A stretch of 64,000 nucleotides of DNA from JARFQW01 sp963842955 (GTDB lineage Bacteria > Pseudomonadota > Gammaproteobacteria > Steroidobacterales > XN24): contig CAWJIJ010000009.1 of assembly GCA_963842955.1 (NCBI GenBank), positions 620,001-684,000 of the forward strand. Reading direction: 5' to 3'. The position numbers and the translations under genes were made by a program. This document shows, piece after piece, positions 27,288 to 35,517 of the stretch; position 1 is the stretch's first letter; each line of letters begins with the position of its first letter. Below the pieces are notes generated by a model, which did not search any database, was not told the origin of the DNA, and saw nothing but the letters and a program-made list of their open reading frames with translations.

Positions 27288-28313
27288 ATGTCCGGAGCGG
27301 TCAGCATCGCAGTCGACGCGATGGGAGGCGACCGCGGCGCCGATATGATCGTGCCCGCGGTTTGCAGGCTGCTCTCGTCCGACAGCGGCATTCGGGTCTT
27401 GCTGTCCGGCATTCCTGACGTGGTGCAACCGCTGCTGGAAAAGCATTCGGTCCCGGCGGAACGACTGGAATTTGTCCCGGCCACCGAGGTCGTGGCGATG
27501 GACGAATCACCCACCGAGGCGCTCCGCAAGAAGCGCGATTCATCGTTGCGGAAGTCCGTTGACCTGGTGCGCGACGGGCGCGCAGGCGCGGTCGTCAGCG
27601 CCGGGAATACCGGCGCCCTCATGGCGACAGCCCGTTTTGTGCTGAAAACCCTGCCCGGAATACAGCGCCCGGCCATTGTTTCCGCTATTCCGGCGATCGG
27701 CGGACACACTCATATGCTGGACCTGGGAGCCAGTGCCGGAGCCACGCCGACGCAGCTCGTCCAGTTTGCGGTCATGGGTTCGGTCCTGGCCGCTGACATC
27801 CACCAGATCCGCCAGCCCCGGGTTGGCCTCCTGAACATCGGGACCGAGGAAAACAAGGGCAACGATGTTTTGCGGGAGGCGGGACGCTTGCTGAAAGCCG
27901 GTACGCTCAATTATGTCGGGTTCGTCGAAGGCCACGACATCATGGCGGGCGATGTGGATGTCGTTGTGTCCGACGGATTCACCGGCAATGTGGCCCTGAA
28001 GACCATGGAAGGGGCTGTCCGCATGTTGCTCGACACGACCCGTGAGGAAGTCCAGCGAAACTGGCGCACTCGGCTGCTGGGCATATTTTCCCGGCCACTG
28101 TTCCGGGCCATGGCCCAGAGACTCGATCCCAGGGTCTACAATGGCGCCACGCTGGTGGGATTGAATGGTGTTGTGATCAAGAGCCACGGAGCCGCAGATT
28201 CCGTTGCCTTTCAAAATGCGATTCGCACAGCTGCGATCGAGGCACGCAAGGGCGTGCCGGACCAGATCGTCGAACTCCTGGCAAGACAAACAGTTCTGGA
28301 AGCGCCCGCATGA
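27288..28313 (+). CDS. plsX: Phosphate acyltransferase PlsX
   Basis: A 341-residue enzyme that converts acyl-ACP to acyl-phosphate for phospholipid synthesis. The family landmarks are clear: VAVDAMGGDRGAD at the start, GAVVSAGNTGALMA near 100, HTHMLDLGASAGAT near 140, RVGLLNIGTEENKGND near 180 and the C-terminal GLNGVVIKSHGAADS. The second ATG in the N-terminal region is a weaker alternative. The last 4 bases overlap fabH, so plsX and fabH are translationally coupled. Confidence 0.96.
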   Translation: MSGAVSIAVDAMGGDRGADMIVPAVCRLLSSDSGIRVLLSGIPDVVQPLLEKHSVPAERLEFVPATEVVAMDESPTEALRKKRDSSLRKSVDLVRDGRAGAVVSAGNTGALMATARFVLKTLPGIQRPAIVSAIPAIGGHTHMLDLGASAGATPTQLVQFAVMGSVLAADIHQIRQPRVGLLNIGTEENKGNDVLREAGRLLKAGTLNYVGFVEGHDIMAGDVDVVVSDGFTGNVALKTMEGAVRMLLDTTREEVQRNWRTRLLGIFSRPLFRAMAQRLDPRVYNGATLVGLNGVVIKSHGAADSVAFQNAIRTAAIEARKGVPDQIVELLARQTVLEAPA

Positions 28314-29278
28314 AGTATTCACGCATTATCGGCACCGGCCGGTGCCTGCCGGAGAAGGTGGTCACGAACGCGGACCTTGAGAAGATCGTGGACACCACCG
28401 ACGAGTGGATTCGATCCCGAACCGGCATCGAGCGCCGGCACATGGCCGCCGAAGACGAGACGACCTGCGACCTTGCCGAGGGGGCGGTGCGCGAGGCCAT
28501 GTCGGCTGCCGGAATCGGGCCGGGTGACGTGGATATGATCGTGATCGGCTCCACGACTCCCGACCAGGTTTTCCCGAATATGGGCTGTTTGCTCCAGGCG
28601 CGGCTTGGGATCCATGGTCCGCCAGCGTTCAGCCTGGAAGCGGCCTGCAGCGGATTCATTTTTGCTCTCAGCGTCGCGGACAAGTATGTCCGTTGCGGTG
28701 ACGTGAAGACGGCAGTCGTTGTTGGCGCCGAAACCCTTACGCGAATTGTCGACTGGAACGATCGGGGCACGTGTGTCCTGTTTGGCGATGGCGCCGGCGC
28801 CGTGGTTATTCGCGCCGATGACGAGCCTGGGATATTGTCGACCCACATACACGCCGACGGCGCCTACAAGGATCTTCTGTATTTCCCGTCCGGCGTATCC
28901 AAGGGCTTCGATCAGCTCAAGTCAGGCGCGGATTCCGTCCAGATGCGCGGCAACGAGGTGTTCAAGGTTGCCGTAAACACCCTGGGGCAGATCGTCGATG
29001 AGACGCTGGAGGCGAATGGGCTCGGCAAGGAAGACATCGACTGGCTGATACCCCACCAGGCCAACACCCGGATTATTCAGGCGACAGCCAAAAAGCTCGG
29101 GATGCCCATGGAGCGAGTCGTGCTAACGGTCCAGGATCACGGCAATACCTCGGCCGCATCGGTTCCCATGGCCCTGGATGTTGCGGTTCGCGATGGACGG
29201 ATCCAGCGGGGCGACCGTCTGCTGCTGGAAGCCTTCGGTGGCGGGTTTACCTGGGGCTCTGCGCTGGTCCGGTATTGA
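28310..29278 (+). CDS. fabH: 3-oxoacyl-ACP synthase III FabH
   Basis: A 322-residue KAS III enzyme, the first condensation step of fatty acid synthesis. The catalytic triad is intact: C113 in SLEAACSGFIFAL, H249 in WLIPHQANTR and N279 in DHGNTSAAS. The GGGFTWGS end is typical. In E. coli and Pseudomonas fabD, fabG and acpP follow; here the next gene is on the other strand, so the fab cluster is split. The last 32 bases overlap the convergent DUF2878 gene. Confidence 0.96.
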   Translation: MKYSRIIGTGRCLPEKVVTNADLEKIVDTTDEWIRSRTGIERRHMAAEDETTCDLAEGAVREAMSAAGIGPGDVDMIVIGSTTPDQVFPNMGCLLQARLGIHGPPAFSLEAACSGFIFALSVADKYVRCGDVKTAVVVGAETLTRIVDWNDRGTCVLFGDGAGAVVIRADDEPGILSTHIHADGAYKDLLYFPSGVSKGFDQLKSGADSVQMRGNEVFKVAVNTLGQIVDETLEANGLGKEDIDWLIPHQANTRIIQATAKKLGMPMERVVLTVQDHGNTSAASVPMALDVAVRDGRIQRGDRLLLEAFGGGFTWGSALVRY

Positions 29279-29807
29279 ACGCGACGCGGGTCGTCCGGGT
29301 CCAGCGGTACAGAAGCGGCAGGGCGATCGCCCAGGCGATGCCGATGACTGTCACTACGATCAGCGGCTGTGCTTCGAAGGTGAGCGCTCCGAGCCTTGAG
29401 CCTGCATAGTAGGACGTGGCCCCGCCGAAAGCCCCGAAAAGGGCTGCCAGCCAGGGCCTGGACGCGAGCCACGCCAGCGAGTGGTTCATGGTGAGCGCGA
29501 AGTTCAGCCACATGATGAGCAGCCAGATCGGGAGGGCCTGCGTGGAGGGCCAGGGACTGGCGTAGCCCACCAGCCCCATCCAGACGTAGCTGCTATCCAG
29601 GATAAGACCTGTCGCCGCGCAAACGAGCATCGCTGCCCCATCCCCTGCTGCCTTGCCGCCTCGTGAAAGCGTCAGCGCGCAGAAAGGCGCGAATACGAGG
29701 GGCCCCAGCCAGGGCATGCCGTTTGCGGCTCCCAGGACGCTGGAGAACCACACGGCGTTGAAGCCGGCGATGTTGATCAAGGTCCATAGGCGGGAATTTA
29801 AATGCAT
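29247..29807 (-). CDS. DUF2878 integral membrane protein
   Basis: A 186-residue protein with five or six predicted helices and almost no soluble part. It starts HLNSRLWTLINIAGFNAVWF and has PWLGPLVFAPFCALTLS and QALPIWLLIMWLNFALTMNHSLAWL segments, the pattern of DUF2878. Function unknown. ATG 29807 was chosen because translation from the longer upstream open frame adds a non-hydrophobic, low-quality region. It shares 32 bases with the end of fabH and diverges from the pyrophosphatase gene. Confidence 0.72.
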   Translation of the reverse strand: MHLNSRLWTLINIAGFNAVWFSSVLGAANGMPWLGPLVFAPFCALTLSRGGKAAGDGAAMLVCAATGLILDSSYVWMGLVGYASPWPSTQALPIWLLIMWLNFALTMNHSLAWLASRPWLAALFGAFGGATSYYAGSRLGALTFEAQPLIVVTVIGIAWAIALPLLYRWTRTTRVAFNTGPAQSPR

Positions 29808-29881
29808 AACCGGCCGCTTCGGGCGGCACGGGACCCCGGATTCAGCTATCTTCTCCCCGGACCTCAAAACGAGACTCTGGC

Positions 29882-30571
29882 ATGAGCAAAAAACGGACGC
29901 GATCCCCGGCCGCAGGTTTCCACTGGTGGCGCCCCCATCCATGGCACGGACTGAGCCCCGGTAAGAACCCGCCGCTGCTGGTCCAGGCCTTCATCGAAAT
30001 CACCCCCTTCGACTACGTCAAGTACGAAGTGGACAAGGAGTCCGGCTACATCGTGGTGGACCGGCCCCAGCGCACCTCGGCCCAGCCGCCGGCCCTCTAT
30101 GGCTTTATCCCCAAGACCTACTGTGCGGAAGGGGTCCTTGGCCTGACTCCCGGCGCGGAGGTGGCCGACGGCGATCCGCTGGACGTCTGCATCATCAGCG
30201 AGCGACGCATCGATCAGGGCGGCATCCTGGTCAACGCCCGCGTCGTCGGCGGCGTGCAGATGCTCGACGGGGGCGAGGCCGACGACAAGATCATCGCCGT
30301 GCTTGAAAGCGATCACATCTGGAACGAGGCGCGGGACATTTCCGATATCCCCGACGTCGTCGTGCAGCGGCTGTGCCATTACTTCGCGACCTACAAGATG
30401 GATCCGTCCATGGAAAGCGACGTGCAGATCACGGGGGTTTATGGCCGGGAGCATGCGGCTAAGGTCGTGGATGCGGCGCTTTCGGACTACCAGAATCACT
30501 ATGGAGAACTGTCCGAGAAATGGGCTGAGCTCGAGGACAGCCTGATTCTCGGGGCCGTTCAGCCCGAGTAG
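29882..30571 (+). CDS. ppa: Inorganic pyrophosphatase, family I
   Basis: A 229-residue soluble pyrophosphatase that drives biosynthesis by removing PPi. Active-site landmarks: KYEVDKESGYIVVDR, YGFIPKTYC, GDPLDVCII with paired aspartates, and EADDKIIAVLE. It is about 50 residues longer than E. coli Ppa (175), with an N-terminal aromatic extension (FHWWRPHPWHGL) and a longer C-terminal helix, as in a divergent family I subgroup. ATG 29882 follows AAACGAGACTCTGGC; no strong Shine-Dalgarno sequence is seen. It converges on the parA-like gene 75 bases away. Confidence 0.88.
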   Translation: MSKKRTRSPAAGFHWWRPHPWHGLSPGKNPPLLVQAFIEITPFDYVKYEVDKESGYIVVDRPQRTSAQPPALYGFIPKTYCAEGVLGLTPGAEVADGDPLDVCIISERRIDQGGILVNARVVGGVQMLDGGEADDKIIAVLESDHIWNEARDISDIPDVVVQRLCHYFATYKMDPSMESDVQITGVYGREHAAKVVDAALSDYQNHYGELSEKWAELEDSLILGAVQPE

Positions 30572-30646
30572 CCGTCTTACAGGCTCGTTCCAGCAGCTGA
30601 TGGATGCACCAACGCCGGCTGGCGGAGGGGGCTGACGCGTCGGTGG

Positions 30647-31414
30647 CTAGCCGTGGATCTCGTCGTACAGAGCGAGAAACTCTTCCGTCAGCTTGTGTCG
30701 GGGCGCCAGGTGAATCAGCGGCAGACACTGGTCATGGGACTCACGCATTTTCACTGACGTGGAGAGGCGGGTCTCGAGTACCGGCAGGCCTTCTTCGATC
30801 AGCTCGCCGACCAGCCGTTGCGGGAGATTGGCCCTTGCCATGTACTGGTTGATCACAATGCCCTCGACCTCCAGCTCGGGATTGTGGTCACCTTGGGTCT
30901 CTTCGATGTTTTCCATGAGGGAGTAAAGTGCCCGGCGGGAAAAGTCGTCGCAGTCGAACGGGATCAGGCACGTGTCAGCTGAGATCAGGGCGGCAAGCGT
31001 GTAGAAATTGAACGCGGGCGGCGTGTCGATGTAGACATCGTCGAACCGATCCTCAAGGCGTTTGAGCATGTCCCTGAGCTTGTAGATCTTGTGACGCGCC
31101 TCGAGCTTGACCTGGAGCTCGGTGAGTTCGGGCGAGGAGGCCATTACGGACAGGCCTTCGAACACCGTGGGTGTTACATAGTCTTCCGGATCTCTGGGCA
31201 GCAGCCGGAACGACAGCACGTCCCCGAAGAACGACCCGAGGTCGAATTCCGTGGTTTCGTACTCGTCGCCGAGCAGGTACTGGCTGGCGTTGCCCTGGGG
31301 ATCGAGGTCCACGATCAGCGTATCGCGGCCGAGGCTTGCGCCAATGGCGGCGAGGTTGACAGTAATGCTGGACTTCCCGACGCCGCCCTTCTGGTTGAAG
31401 ATCACCCTGCGCAT
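30647..31414 (-). CDS. ParA-family ATPase, orphan
   Basis: A 255-residue ParA/MinD-type protein. Deviant Walker A KGGVGKSS with signature lysine K9 and K14, switch I-type LIVDLDPQGNAS near 35-45, and FDDVYIDTPPAFN for Walker B. It lacks the N-terminal helix-turn-helix of plasmid ParA and no ParB partner lies nearby, so it is an orphan chromosomal ParA rather than a replicon partition protein. A YkvA-like gene precedes it on the same strand with an 87-base gap. The leader contains the perfect inverted repeat TTGCTGC/GCAGCAA (31433-31449). Confidence 0.85.
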   Translation of the reverse strand: MRRVIFNQKGGVGKSSITVNLAAIGASLGRDTLIVDLDPQGNASQYLLGDEYETTEFDLGSFFGDVLSFRLLPRDPEDYVTPTVFEGLSVMASSPELTELQVKLEARHKIYKLRDMLKRLEDRFDDVYIDTPPAFNFYTLAALISADTCLIPFDCDDFSRRALYSLMENIEETQGDHNPELEVEGIVINQYMARANLPQRLVGELIEEGLPVLETRLSTSVKMRESHDQCLPLIHLAPRHKLTEEFLALYDEIHG

Positions 31415-31501
31415 AGGTCTCGAACCGACTGCTTGCTGCGAAGCAGCAAAGTCTCGATCAAGCCTGTCCTGGAGTCAAGCCGGCCGATGCAATGCGCCGG
31501 T

Positions 31502-32059
31502 TCAGAGGAGTCGGGCGGTATCCCCGGCGCCTTCTTCGTCCCGCTCCCTTCGGCGGGCGATCCGTTCCCGCAGCTGCTCTCGCCGGGCGCCCAGCTTGGC
31601 CGCGCGTTTCTCGGCATCGGAGCGGATCCGGAAGGCCTTGTCATACTTATTCCGATACTCGCAGAAATCGTCGTAGCCTTCGATTTCATGACGCAATTCC
31701 CGCAGCGCGAGTTCGACCATGATGGCGTCATCGAGATAACCGATCCCGGGAATGCTGTCAGGGATGAGATCTTCGGGATCGCAGAAATAAACCAGCGCGC
31801 TCAGCACGCGATTTCTGTCAGCCTTGGGCAGCTGCCAGTCTTCGTCCTCCACCATCTTTGCCATGGCTTCCAGACGATGCAGCCGATCGGTCACAAAGGT
31901 CGGGGCACGGGCTCCCTTGACTTCCTTGAATACGGCGCGCGCGGCCTCAAGGATGTCATCATCGTCAGCGTCGCGCACGGTACCCCGCGCCCGGCGCATA
32001 ATGTCGCGAAAGTGACGGATGTCTCGATCGCTGATTTCAAATGAGACACGCAGGGACAT
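31502..32059 (-). CDS. YkvA-like protein (DUF1232)
   Basis: A 185-residue protein with the DUF1232 core LSALVYFCDPEDLIPDSIPGIGYLDDAIMVELALRELRHEIEGY at about residues 90-133 (short hydrophobic helix pair), preceded by a helical region. The C-terminal part (about 140-185) is a highly charged, arginine/glutamate-rich helix, probably a coiled coil. DUF1232 has no firm function. ATG 32059 gives MSLRVSFEIS; the longer open frame upstream runs into the divergent transporter region. It probably shares a transcript with the ParA-like gene. Confidence 0.75.
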   Translation of the reverse strand: MSLRVSFEISDRDIRHFRDIMRRARGTVRDADDDDILEAARAVFKEVKGARAPTFVTDRLHRLEAMAKMVEDEDWQLPKADRNRVLSALVYFCDPEDLIPDSIPGIGYLDDAIMVELALRELRHEIEGYDDFCEYRNKYDKAFRIRSDAEKRAAKLGARREQLRERIARRRERDEEGAGDTARLL

Positions 32060-32087
32060 TGTTATTTCCGTCTGAAGCGGCAGGCGA

Positions 32088-32116
32088 AGGCTACGCTGCC
32101 CCCGAAATGCCGTCAA
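32088..32116 (-). promoter_or_regulatory. Possible promoter of the ykvA-like gene
   Basis: TTGACG (32111-32116) and TAGCCT (32088-32093) on the minus strand with a 17-base spacer. The -35 is good and the -10 weak. It overlaps the inverted repeat TGCCGT-CAACC-ACGGCA (32108-32124), which could be an operator or hairpin shared with the divergent transporter gene. Confidence 0.4.
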
Positions 32117-32138
32117 CCACGGCAACAGGAGAGAAAGA

Positions 32139-33572
32139 CTGAGCGACCCTGTCCCCTTGCGTTCCCGAACCGGACTCTGGGCCGGACCGCTCCTTGGCCT
32201 GATTGTCTGGGCTCTGCTGGGAGGCGGCGAGGGCGGTCTCGATGATGCTGGCCGCAAAACGGCAGCCGTGGCGGTCTGGATGGCGGTCTGGTGGATGACC
32301 GAGGCTATCCCTATCTATGCCACCGCCCTGATTCCGCTGGCGGCGTTTCCCCTGCTGGGGGTTGCCGATCCTCGATCCGCGGCGGCGCCCTACGGCAATC
32401 CGCTGGTCTACCTGTTTCTGGGCGGCTTCATGATCGCCCTGGCCATCGAGCGCGCGGGTTTGCACGAACGCATCGCCAGGCGCGCCGTGCGGATGGTGGG
32501 GTCCCGCCCCGACCGGCTGATGGCGGCATTTCTCGTCACCAGCGCGGCACTGAGCATGTGGGTTTCCAATACCGCCACCGCGATCGTGATGACTCCGGTG
32601 GCGCTGAGTTTGCTTCACGGGGAAGCCGAATCCCGGCACAGCCGGTTTTCCTGCGGCCTCTTGTTGTGTGTTGCCTACGGCGCCTCTATCGGTGGCGTCG
32701 GGACCCTGATCGGGACGCCGCCGAATCTGTTCCTCGCCTCGTTCGCGGAGCAGTCCCTGGGTCTGACAATTTCGTTTGCGGGATGGTTTGTCGCCGCGCT
32801 ACCACTGGTCGTCATCCTGGGCTTTGCCGCTTGGTTCCTGATTGCCCGGGTCCTGTTTCGCTGCGATGAGGCCCAGGTCTTGCTCGCAGACGCCCGTCCG
32901 TCCGGTCCGTTCACCTCCGCCGAAAAACGGGTTGCGGTGGTTTTCGGACTGGCAGCGGTTCTCTGGATTACCCGCCCACTGCTGGCCGGTTTCGAAATTC
33001 GTGGCGTGGCGCCCCTGGCCGGCCTGTCCGACACCGGGATTGCCGTACTCGGTGCCCTGGTGTTGTTCGTTCTTCGGGATACAGAGCGAAGACCGCTCCT
33101 GAGATGGTCGGATACCCGCCGGCTGCCCTGGGGGATTCTGCTCCTGTTCGGCGGCGGGCTGAGCCTTGCTGCAGCCATGGAGGCCAACGGCGTCAGCCGG
33201 TCTCTGGGAGAGGCTCTATCGGGTATCGCGACGCTGCCGGCGCCGGTGCTCGTGTTATGTGTCTGCGGACTGATGATTTTCCTCACGGAGATTACGAGCA
33301 ACACTGCGACGACGGCTGCCATGGTGCCCATCCTGGCGGCGCTTGCCCAAGGGGCCGGGCTGCCGCCGCTGATGCTGGCCCTGCCGGCGGCCGTGGCGGC
33401 GAGCTGCGCCTTCATGTTGCCCGTGGCCACGCCACCGAATGCTATCGTCTTCGGCAGCGGTCATCTGCCGATCACCGCCATGGTTCGGGCCGGATTCTGG
33501 CTCAACCTGCTCAGCGTGATACTTGTCTCAGCCTGGACTCTGACCCTGGGTCGCTTCCTGATTCTGTCCTGA
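32139..33572 (+). CDS. DASS (SLC13) family anion transporter, probable CTG start
   Basis: A 477-residue inner-membrane transporter. Two paired SNT motifs mark it: SMWVSNTATAIVMTPV near residue 140 and EITSNTATTAAMVPI near 384; each is followed by a P-loop-like hairpin (IGGVGTLIGTPPN and MLPVATPPNAIVFG). DASS proteins carry dicarboxylates, citrate or sulfate with sodium; the substrate is not readable here. Start: CTG 32139 lies five bases after AGGAGAG and gives LSDPVPLRSRTG; the next start, TTG 32157, is 23 bases away from that site. I see no ATG in frame between. Confidence 0.82.
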   Translation: MSDPVPLRSRTGLWAGPLLGLIVWALLGGGEGGLDDAGRKTAAVAVWMAVWWMTEAIPIYATALIPLAAFPLLGVADPRSAAAPYGNPLVYLFLGGFMIALAIERAGLHERIARRAVRMVGSRPDRLMAAFLVTSAALSMWVSNTATAIVMTPVALSLLHGEAESRHSRFSCGLLLCVAYGASIGGVGTLIGTPPNLFLASFAEQSLGLTISFAGWFVAALPLVVILGFAAWFLIARVLFRCDEAQVLLADARPSGPFTSAEKRVAVVFGLAAVLWITRPLLAGFEIRGVAPLAGLSDTGIAVLGALVLFVLRDTERRPLLRWSDTRRLPWGILLLFGGGLSLAAAMEANGVSRSLGEALSGIATLPAPVLVLCVCGLMIFLTEITSNTATTAAMVPILAALAQGAGLPPLMLALPAAVAASCAFMLPVATPPNAIVFGSGHLPITAMVRAGFWLNLLSVILVSAWTLTLGRFLILS

Positions 33573-33624
33573 CATCCTGAAGGTGAGACAAGCGGTCTCG
33601 ACGCGATAGAATAGGCGCTGTTTC

Positions 33625-34593
33625 ATGCCAGGAAGCGCCACTTTGCGACAGATTGTTCTCATGATGGTCCTCGTCTCCGCGGCGGCTGCCGCCCGTGGGG
33701 AGAGTTACGTTCTGCCCCCTGAAGGCAACGACCTGGTCGGCTTCCTCCGGGAAGTGCAGGTACATCCGGACGAGACGCTCATCGATATCGGACGCCGTCA
33801 CAGCGTCGGCTACGAGGAGATGGTCCGTGCCAATCCCGGAGTGGATCCCTGGATACCCGGTGGTGGGACGGTCGTGCGTCTGCCCACGCGATTTATCCTG
33901 CCTCCGGGGCCGCGGGACGGCCTGGTGATCAATCTTCCCGAATACCGCCTGTACTACTATCCGAAGGTGAGGAAGGGCGAAGCTCCCAGGGTAGAAACCT
34001 ATCCGATCAGCATCGGGCGCATGGATTGGGCAACGCCGCTGGGTCGCCACAAGGTCGTAACCAAGGTCAAGGATCCGGCCTGGTATCCGCCCAAGTCGGT
34101 GAAAGAGGAGGCGCTTGCCCAGGGGAAGGAATTGCCCAACGTCGTTCCGCCCGGGCCTGACAACCCGCTAGGGGCGTACGCCATCCGCCTGGATATTCCG
34201 GGTTACCTGATCCACAGCACCAACAAGCCGGCCGGGGTGGGCATGCGGGTGACCCACGGGTGCATTCGCATGTTCCCCGAGGATATCGAGGGCCTGTTCC
34301 CCAATGTGTCCGTAGGCACTCCTGTGCATGTTCTCAACGAGCCGGTGAAAGTGGGCTGGGCGAGCGGTGAACTCTATGTCGAGGTCCATCCGCCCCTCGA
34401 GGAGGACAGGGCGGGCCGTGTGCGACTCGAGCTCACGCGCCTGATCGAGGATGCGTCGGCCGGCGGGGCCAGCTCGGTGGACTGGCGCCGGGCCGGAGAT
34501 GCCTGGTCGGAGGCGCGAGGCTATCCCGAGCCCATCGGTGCGGACGGCGCCGCGCAAGTCGCGAACCTGGGCCGGGCGGTTCGGAATCCGTAG
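33625..34593 (+). CDS. L,D-transpeptidase (YkuD, Lpp-attaching type)
   Basis: A 322-residue periplasmic enzyme. Signal peptide 1-26 (cleavage near ARGES), a LysM-like peptidoglycan-binding stretch (about 45-90, VHPDETLIDIGRRHSVGYEEMVRANPG), then a YkuD domain (about 95-245) with H211-G-C213 in VTHGCIRMFP and LIHSTNK. This layout is that of the ErfK/YbiS/YcfS enzymes that link the C-terminal lysine of Lpp to peptidoglycan. Its convergent neighbour is an Lpp/OprI-like lipoprotein ending in lysine, which supports that role strongly. I recall the same pairing next to oprI in Pseudomonas. Confidence 0.9.
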   Translation: MPGSATLRQIVLMMVLVSAAAAARGESYVLPPEGNDLVGFLREVQVHPDETLIDIGRRHSVGYEEMVRANPGVDPWIPGGGTVVRLPTRFILPPGPRDGLVINLPEYRLYYYPKVRKGEAPRVETYPISIGRMDWATPLGRHKVVTKVKDPAWYPPKSVKEEALAQGKELPNVVPPGPDNPLGAYAIRLDIPGYLIHSTNKPAGVGMRVTHGCIRMFPEDIEGLFPNVSVGTPVHVLNEPVKVGWASGELYVEVHPPLEEDRAGRVRLELTRLIEDASAGGASSVDWRRAGDAWSEARGYPEPIGADGAAQVANLGRAVRNP

Positions 34594-34690
34594 TAGCCGG
34601 AGCATTGCGTTACGGCCCTGGGCATAGCCAAGGCCCCGCCGGCCATGGTTATCGAATAGAGGCTGATCAACGGGTATCCCGACATACAGG

Positions 34691-34706
34691 TGTCGGCTTG
34701 CCGACA
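34691..34706 (+). terminator. Hairpin downstream of the L,D-transpeptidase gene
   Basis: TGTCGGC-TT-GCCGACA forms a 7-bp inverted repeat about 100 bases after the stop codon. The tail (GTCCAGGTTTCACC) is only mildly T-rich. A weak terminator or processing hairpin. Confidence 0.35.
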
Positions 34707-34720
34707 GTCCAGGTTTCACC

Positions 34721-34748
34721 AAAAAAAAGGCCGCGCAAAAGCGCGGCC
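34721..34748 (-). terminator. Intrinsic terminator of the lpp-like gene
   Basis: On the minus strand the perfect 8-bp stem GGCCGCGC-TTTT-GCGCGGCC is followed directly by eight Ts (34721-34728). It lies 26 bases after the lpp-like stop codon. This is the strongest terminator in the window, as expected for a highly expressed lipoprotein gene. Confidence 0.93.
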
Positions 34749-34774
34749 TCGAACAAACGGTGATTAGCCGTCTG

Positions 34775-35095
34775 TTACTTGGACATGGAAGAACGGAACA
34801 TCCGCTCGATCCGGTCCGTATTGGCAGCACAGCAGCTCTGCGCTTCGCTCGCCGCCTGGGCGGCGCGATTCGCGGTGCTCTGAGCATTCGACGACATGCG
34901 CTTTGCCTCATCGGCAGATGCAGCAGCGGCGTCGGCCGCAGCCTTCGCAGCGCCAGCATCAGCGGCGGCGCGATCGGCCGTAGCCTTCGCTTCCTCCGCA
35001 AGAGCGCGGATTTCGCTGTTAGAGCATCCGCTGGAGATGCCCAGCGCCGCCACCATCGCGGCAACCGCGAGCGTCTTCTGCAACTTCTTGTTCAT
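34775..35095 (-). CDS. Lpp/OprI-like alanine-zipper lipoprotein
   Basis: A 106-residue small lipoprotein. Signal peptide 1-23 with lipobox ending SSGC (C24; Ser at +2 favours the outer membrane), then a long alanine-rich coiled coil (ALAEEAKATADRAAADAGAAKAAADAAAASADEAK) and a C-terminal DRIERMFRSSMSK. The terminal lysine is the expected attachment point to peptidoglycan, and the convergent gene encodes the matching L,D-transpeptidase. A cysteine pair (C88, C89) stands in the zipper near the C-terminus. AGGGGAA lies before the ATG; a TTG three bases upstream is a less likely start. Confidence 0.88.
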   Translation of the reverse strand: MNKKLQKTLAVAAMVAALGISSGCSNSEIRALAEEAKATADRAAADAGAAKAAADAAAASADEAKRMSSNAQSTANRAAQAASEAQSCCAANTDRIERMFRSSMSK

Positions 35096-35517
35096 CAAGG
35101 TTCCCCTGATTGACCATGGTCAAAATAAAGCATGCACGTGCAGGCACACCCCGCACGCGCCGTCAACGTACCCAATCCCAAACTTGTAATCAAGCAGCTT
35201 GAATCATCCTGAAGTCTAGTTCGCACCGGCGGGGTGTCCAGGAAGCTGAACCTCAGCGCCTCGGACGAGGGCGTTCGGTAACCGGAACGCGAAGGTGTTC
35301 GCCGCGTTACGCTGGCGCATGCGAGACCGCTGCGGCGCCGTTGTTCCGGCGTGCGACAGGTCGTCGTCGGGCGAACCTGACGGGCGAGTCCCAGGCCAGG
35401 AGAAGGTTCTGCACCGTACGTCAGCAGGCGTCGCTGCAGGGGTTGAAGTCGCGGCGGCGTGACCACTCGCGCGGCTATCCTTGTTGCCGAATGGGCCGCG
35501 TATCAGCCACCGTTTTT
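35096..35517. other. 422-base region upstream of the lpp-like gene
   Basis: Near the lpp-like start lie three short palindromes: TTGACCATGGTCAA (35110-35123, just upstream of the Shine-Dalgarno site), TGCACGTGCA (35133-35142) and TCAAGCAGCTTGA (35190-35202). A TTTATT/TATTTT-type -10, preceded by TGC on the minus strand, lies near 35124-35130, but no matching -35 was found. The rest (about 35216-35517) is the out-of-frame tail of the desaturase-like gene and shows no protein features. Confidence 0.55.

Noticed and set aside
35216..35517. C-terminal tail of the long desaturase-like open frame
   Set aside because: After position 35752 the frame is non-homologous, while the adjacent frame gives the family's C-terminus and stops at 35518.
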